Assembly: GCA_026645375.1 (NCBI GenBank)
Contig: JAPFFX010000333.1
Span: 1-18,276, forward strand
Source of the DNA: Citricoccus sp. WCRC_4
GTDB taxonomy: Bacteria > Actinomycetota > Actinomycetes > Actinomycetales > Micrococcaceae
Direction of reading: 5' to 3'
Length of the DNA: 18,276 bases
Part shown: in pieces, positions 7,939 through 14,511 of the stretch
How positions within the stretch are numbered: position 1 is the first letter of the stretch
How the letters are laid out: each line of letters opens with the position of its first letter
Made by a program: the position numbers and the translations under genes
The notes under the pieces: model-generated
Database searches by the model: none
What the model was told of the DNA's origin: nothing
The model's input: the letters and a program-made list of their open reading frames with translations, nothing else

Positions 7939-8591
7939 ACCGGGCACCAGTGAGGGTCGTCATCGTGGACGACCACGCGATCTTCCGGACGGGACTGAGG
8001 GCGGACCTGGACCCGTCCGCCATCCAGGTGGTCGGCGAGGCCGGGGACGTGGACGCGGCGGTCCGGACCATCCACGAGGTGCGCCCGGACGTGGTGCTGC
8101 TGGACGTGCACCTGCCCGGCGGCCGCGGCGGCGGGGGAGCCGAGGTGGCCGCGGCCTGCCAGGAGCTCGCGCCCCGGGTGCGGTTCCTGGCGATCTCCGT
8201 CTCGGACGCCGCGGAGGACGTGGTGGCGGTGATCCGCGCCGGGGCCCGCGGTTACGTCACCAAGACGATCTCCGGGGCCGATGTCTCGGACGCCGTGCAG
8301 CGGGTGGCCGGCGGGGACGCCGTGTTCTCCCCGCGGCTGGCCGGGTTCGTGCTGGACGCCTTCGGGACGGCGGACGTCGCGGTGCGGGACGAGGAGCTCG
8401 ACCTGCTCTCGGCCCGCGAGCTGGAGGTCATGCGGCTCATCGCGCGCGGCTACACGTACAAGGAGGCCGCGCGGGAGCTGTTCATCTCCGTGCGGACGGT
8501 GGAGACGCACGTGTCCAACGTGCTGCGCAAGCTGCAGTTGTCCAACCGCCACGAGCTCACGCGGTGGGCGGGTGAACGGGGTCTGCTCTAG
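7935..8591 (+). CDS. NarL/FixJ-family response regulator
   Basis: The protein has 218 residues. The receiver domain (about 6-122) shows the acidic pair Asp12-Asp13, the phosphorylation site Asp57 (VVLLDVHLP) and Lys110 (GYVTKT). The DNA-binding domain is LuxR-type (about 157-212): LSARELEVMRLIARGYTYKEAARELFISVRTVETHVSNVLRKL. It overlaps the kinase gene by 4 bases and so is its cognate partner. The receiver has an unusual Gly-rich insertion just after the LP turn (GGRGGGGAE, residues 62-70). Likely targets are the divergent PspC operon and its own operon. The final 35 bases overlap, tail to tail, the 3' end of modC on the other strand. Confidence 0.95.
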   Translation: MNRAPVRVVIVDDHAIFRTGLRADLDPSAIQVVGEAGDVDAAVRTIHEVRPDVVLLDVHLPGGRGGGGAEVAAACQELAPRVRFLAISVSDAAEDVVAVIRAGARGYVTKTISGADVSDAVQRVAGGDAVFSPRLAGFVLDAFGTADVAVRDEELDLLSARELEVMRLIARGYTYKEAARELFISVRTVETHVSNVLRKLQLSNRHELTRWAGERGLL

Positions 8592-9207
8592 CGATCCGGT
8601 GGGTGCAGTGGGCCAGCGCCTCGGCGTCCGCGGCGTGATGGGTCACCAGCACGGTCGTCCGGCCGGTGAGCACCTCGGCGAGCAGGGCGCGGACCTGCGG
8701 CACCACCTGGGCGTCCAGGGAGGACAGCGGTTCGTCCAGCAGGACCAGCCGGGGGTCCGAGGCCAGCACGCGGGCGATCGCGGTGCGCTGGGCCTGGCCC
8801 CCGGACAGCTGGTGGGGACGCCGTCCCGCCAGGTGGCCCACGCCCACCCGCTCCAGCCACTCCCGGGCCACCCGCCGCCTCGCCGCCCGGCCCACGACGC
8901 CGGCCCGGTCCAGTCCGTAGGCGACGTTCGCCTCGGCGCTCAGGTGCGGGAACAGCTGCGGGTCCTGGGTCAGGTAGCCGACCCGGCGGTGCCGGGCCGG
9001 GACCCAGCTGCCACCGTCGAAGAGGACCTCCGTGCCCAGCGTCGCGTGGCCGGACTCCGGGCGCAGCCAGCCGGCCAGCGCGTCCAGCACGGTCGACTTG
9101 CCGGTGCCGTTCGCCCCGAGCAGGGCCAGGGTCTGTCCCGCCGGGACGGCGAACGCCACGTCCACCTCGCGTTCGGGGACCACCACGCGGCAGTCGAGGC
9201 CCGTCAC
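8557..9207 (-). CDS. modC: molybdate ABC transporter ATP-binding protein ModC (short form)
   Basis: The ATPase has 216 residues with all ABC motifs: Walker A GANGTGKST (31-39), Q-loop Gln81, signature LSGGQ (134-138), Walker B VLLDEP (155-160) and H-loop His190. It energises molybdate uptake through ModB. The GTG start at 9207 overlaps the modB stop by 4 bases (GTGA). It is much shorter than the roughly 350-residue ModC of E. coli because the C-terminal Mop/TOBE molybdate-binding domain is absent. A Mop domain is instead present in the regulator that opens this operon. The 3' end overlaps the convergent response regulator by 35 bases. Assignment to molybdate rather than another oxyanion comes from modA and the regulator. 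Confidence 0.88.
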   Translation of the reverse strand: MTGLDCRVVVPEREVDVAFAVPAGQTLALLGANGTGKSTVLDALAGWLRPESGHATLGTEVLFDGGSWVPARHRRVGYLTQDPQLFPHLSAEANVAYGLDRAGVVGRAARRRVAREWLERVGVGHLAGRRPHQLSGGQAQRTAIARVLASDPRLVLLDEPLSSLDAQVVPQVRALLAEVLTGRTTVLVTHHAADAEALAHCTHRIARADPVHPPTA

Positions 9208-10010
9208 GAGATCGTCACCCGCTTGCGGCCGTAGGCCAGGGTGATGACGGCCAGCGCCACCACCACCAGCAGCAGGGACAGCGCGACGGCGGCCTCCGGG
9301 TCCGTCTCCCGCTCCAGGTAGACCTGCAGCGGCAGGGTCCGGGTGGTGCCCTGCATCGACCCGGCGAAGGTGATGGTGGCCCCGAACTCGCCCAGGGCCC
9401 GGGCGAAGGTCAGGACCGTGCCCGCCAGCAGCCCGGGGGCCATCAGCGGCAGCGTGACGGTGCGGAAGGTGCGCGCCGGGGAGGCGCCCAGGGACAGGGC
9501 GGTGCGCTCGTGGGCCTCGCCGCGGGTCTGCAGTGAACCCTCCAGCGCCACCACGAGGAAGGGCAGGGAGACGAAGACCTGGGCCATGACGACGGCCGTG
9601 GAGGTGAAGGCGATCTCGAGCCCCAGCACGTGCAGGTGTTCGCCGACCAGCCCGCGGCGGCCGAAGGCCTCCGTCAGCGCGATGCCCCCGACCACGGGGG
9701 GGACCACGAGCGGCAGCAGCACGAGCGAGCGGGCCACGCTGCGGCCCGGGAACTCCAGCCGGGTCAGCGTCAGTGCCAGCGGGATCCCCAGGACCAGGCA
9801 GACGGCCGTGGCCGCCAGGGAGGTCCGCACGGACAGGCCCAGGGCGTCGAGCGCTGCCGGGGAGGTCAGCAGTCGTGGCAGCCGGGTCAGGTCCACCCCC
9901 GCCACGAGGGCGACGAAGGGCAGCAGGATGGCCGCCCCGCCCAGGACGCCGATGACGGTCAGGGCCCGTGGGGGGCGGACCGGGACGTCACGGGTGACCG
10001 AAGCCGGCAT
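9204..10010 (-). CDS. modB: molybdate ABC transporter permease ModB
   Basis: This is a 268-residue inner-membrane permease. Hydrophobic segments are seen near 17-38, 55-82, 90-113, 133-155, 185-215 and 240-262. The ABC coupling loop (EAA motif) is HERTALSLGASPARTFRTVTLPL, followed by APGLLAGTVLTFARALGEFGATITFAG, which is characteristic of ModB/CysT-type permeases. The start ATG 10010 has AGGAGG 9 bases upstream. Its 5' end overlaps the modA 3' end by 23 bases, and its stop overlaps the modC start. It forms the channel of the importer with ModC and receives substrate from ModA. Confidence 0.92.
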   Translation of the reverse strand: MPASVTRDVPVRPPRALTVIGVLGGAAILLPFVALVAGVDLTRLPRLLTSPAALDALGLSVRTSLAATAVCLVLGIPLALTLTRLEFPGRSVARSLVLLPLVVPPVVGGIALTEAFGRRGLVGEHLHVLGLEIAFTSTAVVMAQVFVSLPFLVVALEGSLQTRGEAHERTALSLGASPARTFRTVTLPLMAPGLLAGTVLTFARALGEFGATITFAGSMQGTTRTLPLQVYLERETDPEAAVALSLLLVVVALAVITLAYGRKRVTIS

Positions 10011-10755
10011 GCCGCAGCACCTCCTGCCCCTGCGTGCCCAGGACGTGCTCGACGAACGCCTCGGCCAGCCCGGCGCGCTCCGAGTCCGCCAGCGTGGCGA
10101 TCGGGTAGGTGTTCACGGCGGAACGGGCACGGTCCGGGTCCACGGTGTGCACCGCCTCCCCGGCCCTGGTGGCGTCCGTGACGTAGACCAGTCCGGCGTC
10201 GGCCTCCCCGGAGGTGACCTTGCCCAGCACGTCCGTGACGGAGGACTCCTCGCTGACCGGGTCCAGGGCGAGACCGGCGTCCCCCGCGAGGGTGGCCGTG
10301 GCGCTGCCGCAGGGCACCTGGGGGGCGCAGACCACCAGGTCCACGCCCTCGGCGGCGGCGTCCGCCAGGGACGTGATGCCCGCGGGGTTGTCCGGCGGGG
10401 TGACCAGCGTCAGCACGTTGGACGCGAACGGGCGGGGCTCACCGGAGACGGCCCCGGCGCTGACGGCCCTGGCCATGGTCGGCTCGTCCGCAGAGGCGAA
10501 GACGTCCGCCGGCGCACCGGCGGTGATCTGCTGGACCAGGCCGGACGACCCGGCGACGTTGAACCGCACCGTCACACCGGGGTGCTCCGCCTCGAAGTCC
10601 TCGCCGATCTCCTCGAAGACGTCCGAGAGCGAGGCCGCCGCGAAGACGGTCAGCGTGACGTCCCCGGCGGGGGAGTCCTGGGCGGCGGGACCTCCGGTGC
10701 ACCCGGTCGTCGCCAGCGCCGAGACGGCGGCCAGGGCGGACAGTGCCCTCCTCAC
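9988..10755 (-). CDS. modA: molybdate-binding lipoprotein ModA
   Basis: The protein has 255 residues, starting at GTG 10755, which overlaps the upstream stop by 4 bases (GTGA), with GGGAG 5 bases before it. The N-terminus is a lipoprotein signal peptide, RRALSALAAVSALATTGC, with predicted lipidated Cys19. The mature part shows the ModA pattern: LTVFAAASLSDVFEEIGEDFE, FNVAGSSGLVQQITAGAPADVFASAD, and late VTSGEADAGLVYVTDA. It captures molybdate (or tungstate) outside the membrane and delivers it to ModB. A longer in-frame extension upstream exists but is not credible because it would remove the signal peptide and lies inside the regulator gene. Confidence 0.93.
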   Translation of the reverse strand: MRRALSALAAVSALATTGCTGGPAAQDSPAGDVTLTVFAAASLSDVFEEIGEDFEAEHPGVTVRFNVAGSSGLVQQITAGAPADVFASADEPTMARAVSAGAVSGEPRPFASNVLTLVTPPDNPAGITSLADAAAEGVDLVVCAPQVPCGSATATLAGDAGLALDPVSEESSVTDVLGKVTSGEADAGLVYVTDATRAGEAVHTVDPDRARSAVNTYPIATLADSERAGLAEAFVEHVLGTQGQEVLRHAGFGHP

Positions 10756-11153
10756 GAGGGCTCCCGGTCGATGATCACGGTGGTGGCCTTCACGACGGCG
10801 GACGCCGGCATGCCCGGTTCCAGCTCCAGGTCCCGGGCGGCCTCGGCACTCATCAGGGACACCACGCGGAAGGGCCCGCACTGCAGGGTCACCTGGGCCA
10901 TCACGGTGTCCATGACCACGTCGGTCACCAGCCCGGTGAACCGGTTGCGGGCCGAGATACGCAGCCCGTGCGACTCGGCGTCGGCCTGCCCGGTGGTCTC
11001 ACGGACCAGCCGGGCCACCTCGACGCCGTCGACGGCGGCCCGCCCGGCCTCGTCGGTGTGGGCGGTCAGGCGTCCGGAGGAGACCCAGCGGCGAACGGAG
11101 TCGTCGCTGACGCCCAGGTACCGGGACGCCTCGGCGATGCGCAGCAGGGTCAT
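10752..11153 (-). CDS. HTH plus Mop (TOBE) domain molybdate-responsive regulator
   Basis: The protein has 133 residues. Residues 2-52 form a MerR/excisionase-type helix-turn-helix (LLRIAEASRYLGVSDDSVRRWVSSGRL). Residues 66-131 form a Mop molybdate-binding domain: ISARNRFTGLVTDVVMDTVMAQVTL, then VVSLMSAEAARDLELEPGMPASAVVKATTVII. Mop domains bind molybdate as oligomers, so this is probably the regulator of the operon that it heads. It replaces the unrelated ModE of E. coli. It is followed by modA with a GTGA overlap. A TAGGGT box (11161-11166) lies 7 bases before the ATG, and a perfect palindrome lies at 11200-11215. Those regulatory roles are inferred. Confidence 0.88.
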   Translation of the reverse strand: MTLLRIAEASRYLGVSDDSVRRWVSSGRLTAHTDEAGRAAVDGVEVARLVRETTGQADAESHGLRISARNRFTGLVTDVVMDTVMAQVTLQCGPFRVVSLMSAEAARDLELEPGMPASAVVKATTVIIDREPS

Positions 11154-11160
11154 GGCCCCG

Positions 11161-11166
11161 ACCCTA
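11161..11166 (-). promoter_or_regulatory. candidate -10 box for the mod operon, possibly leaderless
   Basis: Read on the minus strand, TAGGGT fits the actinobacterial TAnnnT -10 pattern and ends 7 bases before the ATG of the regulator. Transcription would then begin at or next to the start codon. I find no Shine-Dalgarno sequence in front of this ATG, which agrees. The -35 region is weak (TTCCGC about 17 bases upstream). Confidence 0.35.
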
Positions 11167-11199
11167 CGTCACGCACCTACGGCGCGGAAGACTGCGATG

Positions 11200-11215
11200 A
11201 ACCGCAGATGCGGTT
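11200..11215. promoter_or_regulatory. perfect palindrome, candidate operator of the mod operon
   Basis: AACCGCA-GA-TGCGGTT is a perfect 7-bp inverted repeat with a 2-base spacer. It begins 47 bases upstream of the HTH-Mop regulator gene and overlaps the aminotransferase stop codon (11214-11216). No T-run follows on the minus strand, so a terminator is less likely than a protein-binding site. Its position just upstream of the suggested promoter fits an operator. Confidence 0.45.
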
Positions 11216-12425
11216 ACTCGGACAGCAGTCTGCGGATGCGGCCGACGCCCTCGGCGAGGTCCTCGTCACCCAGGGCGTAGGACAGCCGCAGGAACCCCGA
11301 GGGCCCGAACGCCTCGCCCGGGACGACGGCCACCTCGGCCTCGTCCAGGATGAACCCGGCCAGTTCGGCGGAGGTCTGCGGGGTCACGTCGCGGTAGGTC
11401 TTCCCCAGCGCGCCGCGGACGTCCACGTAGGCGTAGAAGGCGCCCTCGGGCGTCGGGCAGGAGAACCCGGGTACCGCGTTCAGGGCCTCGACCATGGCCC
11501 GGCGGCGCCGGTCGAAGGCCGCCTTCATCTCCTGCACCGCGTCCAGCGGGCCGGAGACGGCTGCCAGCGCCGCGCGCTGGGAGACGTTGGCGACATTGGA
11601 GGTGGCGTGGGACTGCAGGTTCGCGGCGGCCTTGATGACGTCCTTCGGGCCGGCCATCCAGCCCACCCGCCAGCCGGTCATGGCGTAGGTCTTGGCCACC
11701 CCGTTGAGGATGACGACCTGATCGGCCAGTTCCGGCACGGCGGCGGCGATCGAGGTGAACGGCACGCCGTCGTAGGTCAGGTGCTCGTAGATCTCGTCCG
11801 TGACCACCCACAGGCCCCGCTCGGCGGCCCAGCGGCCGATCTCGGCGGTGGCCTCCGGGGAGTACACGGCGCCGGTCGGGTTGGAGGGGGAGACGAACAG
11901 CAGCACCTTGGTGCGGTCGGTCAGGGCCGCCTCGAGCTGGTCCACGGAGACCTTGTAGCCGGTCTCCGGGCCGGCGAAGACCTCGACGGGCACGCCGCCG
12001 GCCAGGCGGATCGACTCGGGGTACGTGGTCCAGAAGGGCGTCGGGACGATGACCTCGTCACCCGGGTCCAGCAGGGTGGCGAAGGTGTTGTAGACGGCCT
12101 GCTTGCCGCCGTTGGTCACCAGGACCTGGCTCGGCTCCAGGCTCACGCCGGAGTCCCGCAGGGTCTTGTCCGCGATCGCCTGGCGCAGTTCGGGCAGTCC
12201 GGCAGCGGGGGAGTAGCGGTGGTTCCTCGGGTCGCGAGCGGCCTCGATGGCCGCCTCCACGATGTACTCGGGGGTGGGGAAGTCCGGTTCGCCGGCACCG
12301 AAGCCGATCACGGGGCGACCGGCGGCCTTGAGGGCCTTGGCCTTGGCATCAACGGCCAGGGTGGCCGACTCGGCGATCGATCCGATGCGCTGGGAGACAC
12401 GACTGCGCGGAGTGTGTGACGTCAT
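11214..12425 (-). CDS. pyridoxal phosphate-dependent aspartate-type aminotransferase
   Basis: This is a 403-residue class I (fold type I) aminotransferase, probably aspartate aminotransferase of the Ib group. It transfers the amino group between aspartate and 2-oxoglutarate. Seen: GAGEPDFPTP (43-52), YSPAAGLPELRQAIA (71-85), SPSNPTGAVYSP (179-190), VTDEIYEHLTY (208-218) and the cofactor lysine Lys245 in NGVAKTYAMTGWRVGWM. The arginine that binds the substrate carboxylate lies in the end segment SGFLRLSYA. I chose ATG 12425, giving MTSHTPRSRVSQRIGSIAES, a normal family start. A TAGGCT box 7 bases upstream and no ribosome binding site suggest a leaderless message. It is divergent from the tRNA-Trp/secE unit. 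Confidence 0.92.
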   Translation of the reverse strand: MTSHTPRSRVSQRIGSIAESATLAVDAKAKALKAAGRPVIGFGAGEPDFPTPEYIVEAAIEAARDPRNHRYSPAAGLPELRQAIADKTLRDSGVSLEPSQVLVTNGGKQAVYNTFATLLDPGDEVIVPTPFWTTYPESIRLAGGVPVEVFAGPETGYKVSVDQLEAALTDRTKVLLFVSPSNPTGAVYSPEATAEIGRWAAERGLWVVTDEIYEHLTYDGVPFTSIAAAVPELADQVVILNGVAKTYAMTGWRVGWMAGPKDVIKAAANLQSHATSNVANVSQRAALAAVSGPLDAVQEMKAAFDRRRRAMVEALNAVPGFSCPTPEGAFYAYVDVRGALGKTYRDVTPQTSAELAGFILDEAEVAVVPGEAFGPSGFLRLSYALGDEDLAEGVGRIRRLLSE

Positions 12426-12432
12426 GGCGCTC

Positions 12433-12438
12433 AGCCTA
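12433..12438 (-). promoter_or_regulatory. candidate -10 box of the aminotransferase gene, possibly leaderless
   Basis: TAGGCT on the minus strand ends 7 bases before the ATG at 12425. No purine-rich ribosome binding site is present between them. This is the same geometry as in front of the HTH-Mop gene. The -35 region is poorly conserved. Confidence 0.35.
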
Positions 12439-12442
12439 CCGG

Positions 12443-12472
12443 TTCGACTCACTCCCCAAGATGACGTACAGT
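12443..12472 (+). promoter_or_regulatory. candidate promoter of the tRNA-Trp/secE unit
   Basis: TTCGAC (12443-12448) and TACAGT (12467-12472) are separated by 18 bases and would start transcription near 12479, about 60 bases before the tRNA. The -10 box is good (TAnnnT); the -35 box matches only partly. Confidence 0.35.
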
Positions 12473-12537
12473 GGATCCCCGGTGTTGAAAAGCACCATGA
12501 CGGGCCGTGCCGTTGAATCGTCGCGTTGCGGGCCCGA

Positions 12538-12610
12538 AGGGTAGTGGCGCAATTGGTAGCGCAGCGGTCTCCAAAACCGCAGGTTGCAGGTTCGAGTCCT
12601 GTCTACCCTG
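12538..12610 (+). tRNA. tRNA-Trp, anticodon CCA
   Basis: This is a complete 73-base cloverleaf. The acceptor strand AGGGTAG (12538-12544) pairs with CTACCCT (12603-12609), and the discriminator base is G12610. The D stem GCGC/GCGC encloses AATTGGTA. The anticodon stem GCGGT/ACCGC (12564-12568, 12576-12580) encloses loop CTCCAAA with CCA at 12571-12573. The T arm carries GGTTCGAGTCC. The 3' CCA is not encoded and must be added. It lies directly upstream of secE, the usual place in actinobacteria. Confidence 0.97.
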
Positions 12611-12680
12611 CGCAGGGTGGTCCGGAGTGATCCGGAGCCCCCGGCAGGACAGTTCAGTGTCGACTAGCAAGTGAGGCCGC

Positions 12681-12941
12681 GTGACCGAGGCAGCTGCGAA
12701 CAGCACGGGGGAGAAGACCCCTGATGCGCCGCGGAAGCGTGGTTTCTTCGGCCGGATCGGCCTGTTCCTGCGCCAGGTCGTGGACGAGCTGCGAAAGGTC
12801 GTCACCCCGACCCGCGAGGAACTGGTCAAGCTCACGGGCATCGTGCTCGCGTTCGTGATCCTGATGATCTTGCTCGTCAGCCTGCTGGACTTCGTGTTCG
12901 GCACGGGTGCTTCCTTCGTCTTCGGTGACGGCAGCGCCTGA
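12681..12941 (+). CDS. secE: preprotein translocase subunit SecE
   Basis: This 86-residue SecE is the small essential partner of SecY in the membrane translocon. Residues 1-20 are a variable hydrophilic tail. Residues 21-50 form the amphipathic surface helix with the conserved FLRQVVDELRKVVTPTREEL motif. Residues 51-72 (TGIVLAFVILMILLVSLLDF) form the single membrane helix. The start is GTG 12681, with GTGAGG just upstream (4-base spacer from GAGG). It lies between tRNA-Trp and nusG, the standard order. The single-span form is normal for actinobacteria; E. coli SecE has three spans. Confidence 0.96.
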   Translation: MTEAAANSTGEKTPDAPRKRGFFGRIGLFLRQVVDELRKVVTPTREELVKLTGIVLAFVILMILLVSLLDFVFGTGASFVFGDGSA

Positions 12942-13004
12942 CTGGCCCGCCGGAGGACGCGCCCTGCCGGAATGACGTCGACCGCGTGAAGAAAGCAGGA
13001 ACCC

Positions 13005-13919
13005 GTGTCCGAGCAGGAACTCGAACCGCAGGCCGTTGAGGACACCGTCCTCGCCGACGAGGCCCAGCCGTCTCAGGAGCCCCAGACTGCCGAGGACGCT
13101 GCCGTGGCCGGGGAGCCCGTCGAGCCCGCGCTGGACGCCGAGGTGGAGGACGTCGAGGTCGATCTGGCCGAGGCCGTGGAGGACGACCAGTCCGACGTCG
13201 CCGAGGAACTCGCCGAGGAAGAGGCCGCCACGGACGTCGCCGAGGAAGAGGCTGCCGCCGCCGCCGCTGCTCCCGCCGTCGCCGAGCCCGAGGCAGATCC
13301 GGCCGAGGAACTGCGCGCCCGACTGCGCCGCCAGCCCGGTGACTGGTACGTCATCCACACCTACGCCGGGTACGAGAAGCGCGTGAAGACCAATCTCGAG
13401 ACGCGTATCCAGACCCAGGAGATGGAGGACTACATCTATGAGATCGAAGTCCCCATGGAAGAGGTCGTGGAGATCCGCAACACCACGCGCAAGCTCGTCA
13501 ACCGGGTGCGCATCCCGGGTTACGTGCTCGTGCGCATGGACCTGACGGACGCCTCCTGGGGCGTCGTGCGGCACACCCCCGGCGTCACCGGCTTCGTGGG
13601 CAACGCCCACGACCCGATGCCGCTGTCGCTGCAGGAGGTCTTCGACATGATCTCGCCCTCCGTCATGCAGGAGGCCACCAAGGCCGCCCAGGCCGAGGGC
13701 CGTCCCGCCCCGGCCGGGACCGAGGAGTCCATGCCGGCGGTGGAGGTCGACTTCGAGGTCGGCGAGTCGGTCACCGTCAACGACGGCCCGTTCGAGACCC
13801 TCCCGGCCACCATCTCCGAGGTCAAGGTGGAATCCCAGCAGCTCGTGGTCCTCGTGACCATCTTCGAGCGGGAGACCCCCGTGACCCTGTCCTTCGGCCA
13901 GGTCACGAAGATCCGGTAG
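13005..13919 (+). CDS. nusG: transcription termination/antitermination factor NusG with acidic N-terminal extension
   Basis: The protein has 304 residues, against about 180 in E. coli. Residues 1-105 are a low-complexity acidic extension rich in Glu, Asp and Ala, with repeated VAEE/EEEAA units. The NGN domain spans 111-205 (PGDWYVIHTYAGYEKRVKTN, then IPGYVLVRMDL and VRHTPGVTGFVGN) and binds RNA polymerase. An insert separates it from the KOW domain (252-304: VGESVTVNDGPFETLPATISEV), which contacts Rho or ribosomal S10. The GTG 13005 start follows AAAGCAGGA. A shorter version from an internal start is possible, but acidic extensions are typical of actinobacterial NusG. Confidence 0.95.
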   Translation: MSEQELEPQAVEDTVLADEAQPSQEPQTAEDAAVAGEPVEPALDAEVEDVEVDLAEAVEDDQSDVAEELAEEEAATDVAEEEAAAAAAAPAVAEPEADPAEELRARLRRQPGDWYVIHTYAGYEKRVKTNLETRIQTQEMEDYIYEIEVPMEEVVEIRNTTRKLVNRVRIPGYVLVRMDLTDASWGVVRHTPGVTGFVGNAHDPMPLSLQEVFDMISPSVMQEATKAAQAEGRPAPAGTEESMPAVEVDFEVGESVTVNDGPFETLPATISEVKVESQQLVVLVTIFERETPVTLSFGQVTKIR

Positions 13920-14002
13920 GAGAGTCCAGACTTCGCCCCCGCACGGTTGCTTTGGCCGGGCGGGAGCGGACCGGCTGCCGCGCCACGGCGGCCACCAGCC
14001 CC

Positions 14003-14035
14003 GGGACACGCTCCTGTGCCCCGCGGGAAACCCGC
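14003..14035 (+). promoter_or_regulatory. paired hairpins in the rplK 5' leader, candidate L1 autoregulatory site
   Basis: The 134-base gap between nusG and rplK holds two adjacent stems near its end. GGGACA (14003-14008) can pair with TGT-G-CCC (14015-14021) with one bulged G. GCGGG-AAA-CCCGC (14023-14035) is a perfect 5-bp hairpin. AAGTAGAAGGA follows and includes the ribosome binding site. In E. coli, ribosomal protein L1 represses rplKA by binding the leader of this mRNA; here that role is inferred only from position and structure. Confidence 0.35.
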
Positions 14036-14053
14036 AAGTAGAAGGACCCGAAA

Positions 14054-14485
14054 ATGGCCCCCAAGAAGAAGGTCGCAGGCCTGATCAAGCTGCAGATCCA
14101 GGCAGGCGCCGCCAACCCGGCACCTCCGATCGGCCCTGCGCTCGGTCAGCACGGCGTGAACATCATGGAGTTCTGCAAGGCGTACAACGCCGCGACGGAA
14201 TCCCAGCGCGGCAACGTCGTGCCGGTGGAGATCACCGTGTACGAGGACCGCTCGTTCACCTTCGTCACCAAGACCCCGCCCGCCGCCGAGCTGATCAAGA
14301 AGGCCGCAGGCGTCAAGAAGGGCTCCGCCACCCCGCACACGTCCAAGGTCGGCAAGCTGACCCAGGCCCAGTGCGAGGAGATCGCCCAGACCAAGATGGA
14401 AGACCTCAACGCCAACGATGTCCAGGCCGCGGCCAAGATCATCGCCGGCACCGCCCGTTCCATGGGCATCACCGTCGACGGCTGA
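14054..14485 (+). CDS. rplK: 50S ribosomal protein L11
   Basis: This 143-residue L11 binds the GTPase-associated region of 23S rRNA and the L10/L12 stalk base. The start is ATG 14054 with GAAGGA 7 bases upstream. The N-terminal domain shows the conserved proline-rich segment GAANPAPPIGPALGQHGVNIMEFCKAYN (residues 18-45). The C-terminal RNA-binding domain ends KMEDLNANDVQAAAKIIAGTARSMGITVDG. Length and sequence are standard. rplA follows after 74 bases, so the two are co-transcribed. Confidence 0.98.
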   Translation: MAPKKKVAGLIKLQIQAGAANPAPPIGPALGQHGVNIMEFCKAYNAATESQRGNVVPVEITVYEDRSFTFVTKTPPAAELIKKAAGVKKGSATPHTSKVGKLTQAQCEEIAQTKMEDLNANDVQAAAKIIAGTARSMGITVDG

Positions 14486-14511
14486 CGGAACCCCTCACAC
14501 CCCCAGTGGCA

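Noticed and set aside
6016..7947. Very long minus-strand open frame (643 codons) antisense to the kinase gene and overlapping the LiaF-like gene
   Set aside because: It is a high-GC shadow: composition is Gly/Gln/His/Pro/Arg-rich without domains, and it covers well-supported genes in other frames.
11200..11215. Reading the AACCGCA/TGCGGTT palindrome as a rho-independent terminator for the aminotransferase
   Set aside because: The stem is only 6-7 bp with a tiny loop and no following T-run. The position suits an operator better.
9343..11280. Long plus-strand open frame (645 codons) antisense to modB, modA and the regulator
   Set aside because: The Ser/Arg/Pro/Thr-rich translation has no family pattern, and the mod genes opposite are certain.
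10743..12419. Plus-strand open frame (558 codons) antisense to the aminotransferase
   Set aside because: The Gly/His/Gln-rich shadow translation has no domain, while the opposite strand encodes a complete aminotransferase.
12621..12637. Direct repeat TCCGGAG twice at 10-bp spacing between tRNA-Trp and secE, similar in core to the repeat at 6644-6664
   Set aside because: Only 7 bases match, and CCGGAG-type words are common in such GC-rich DNA. There is no reason to link it to the response regulator.
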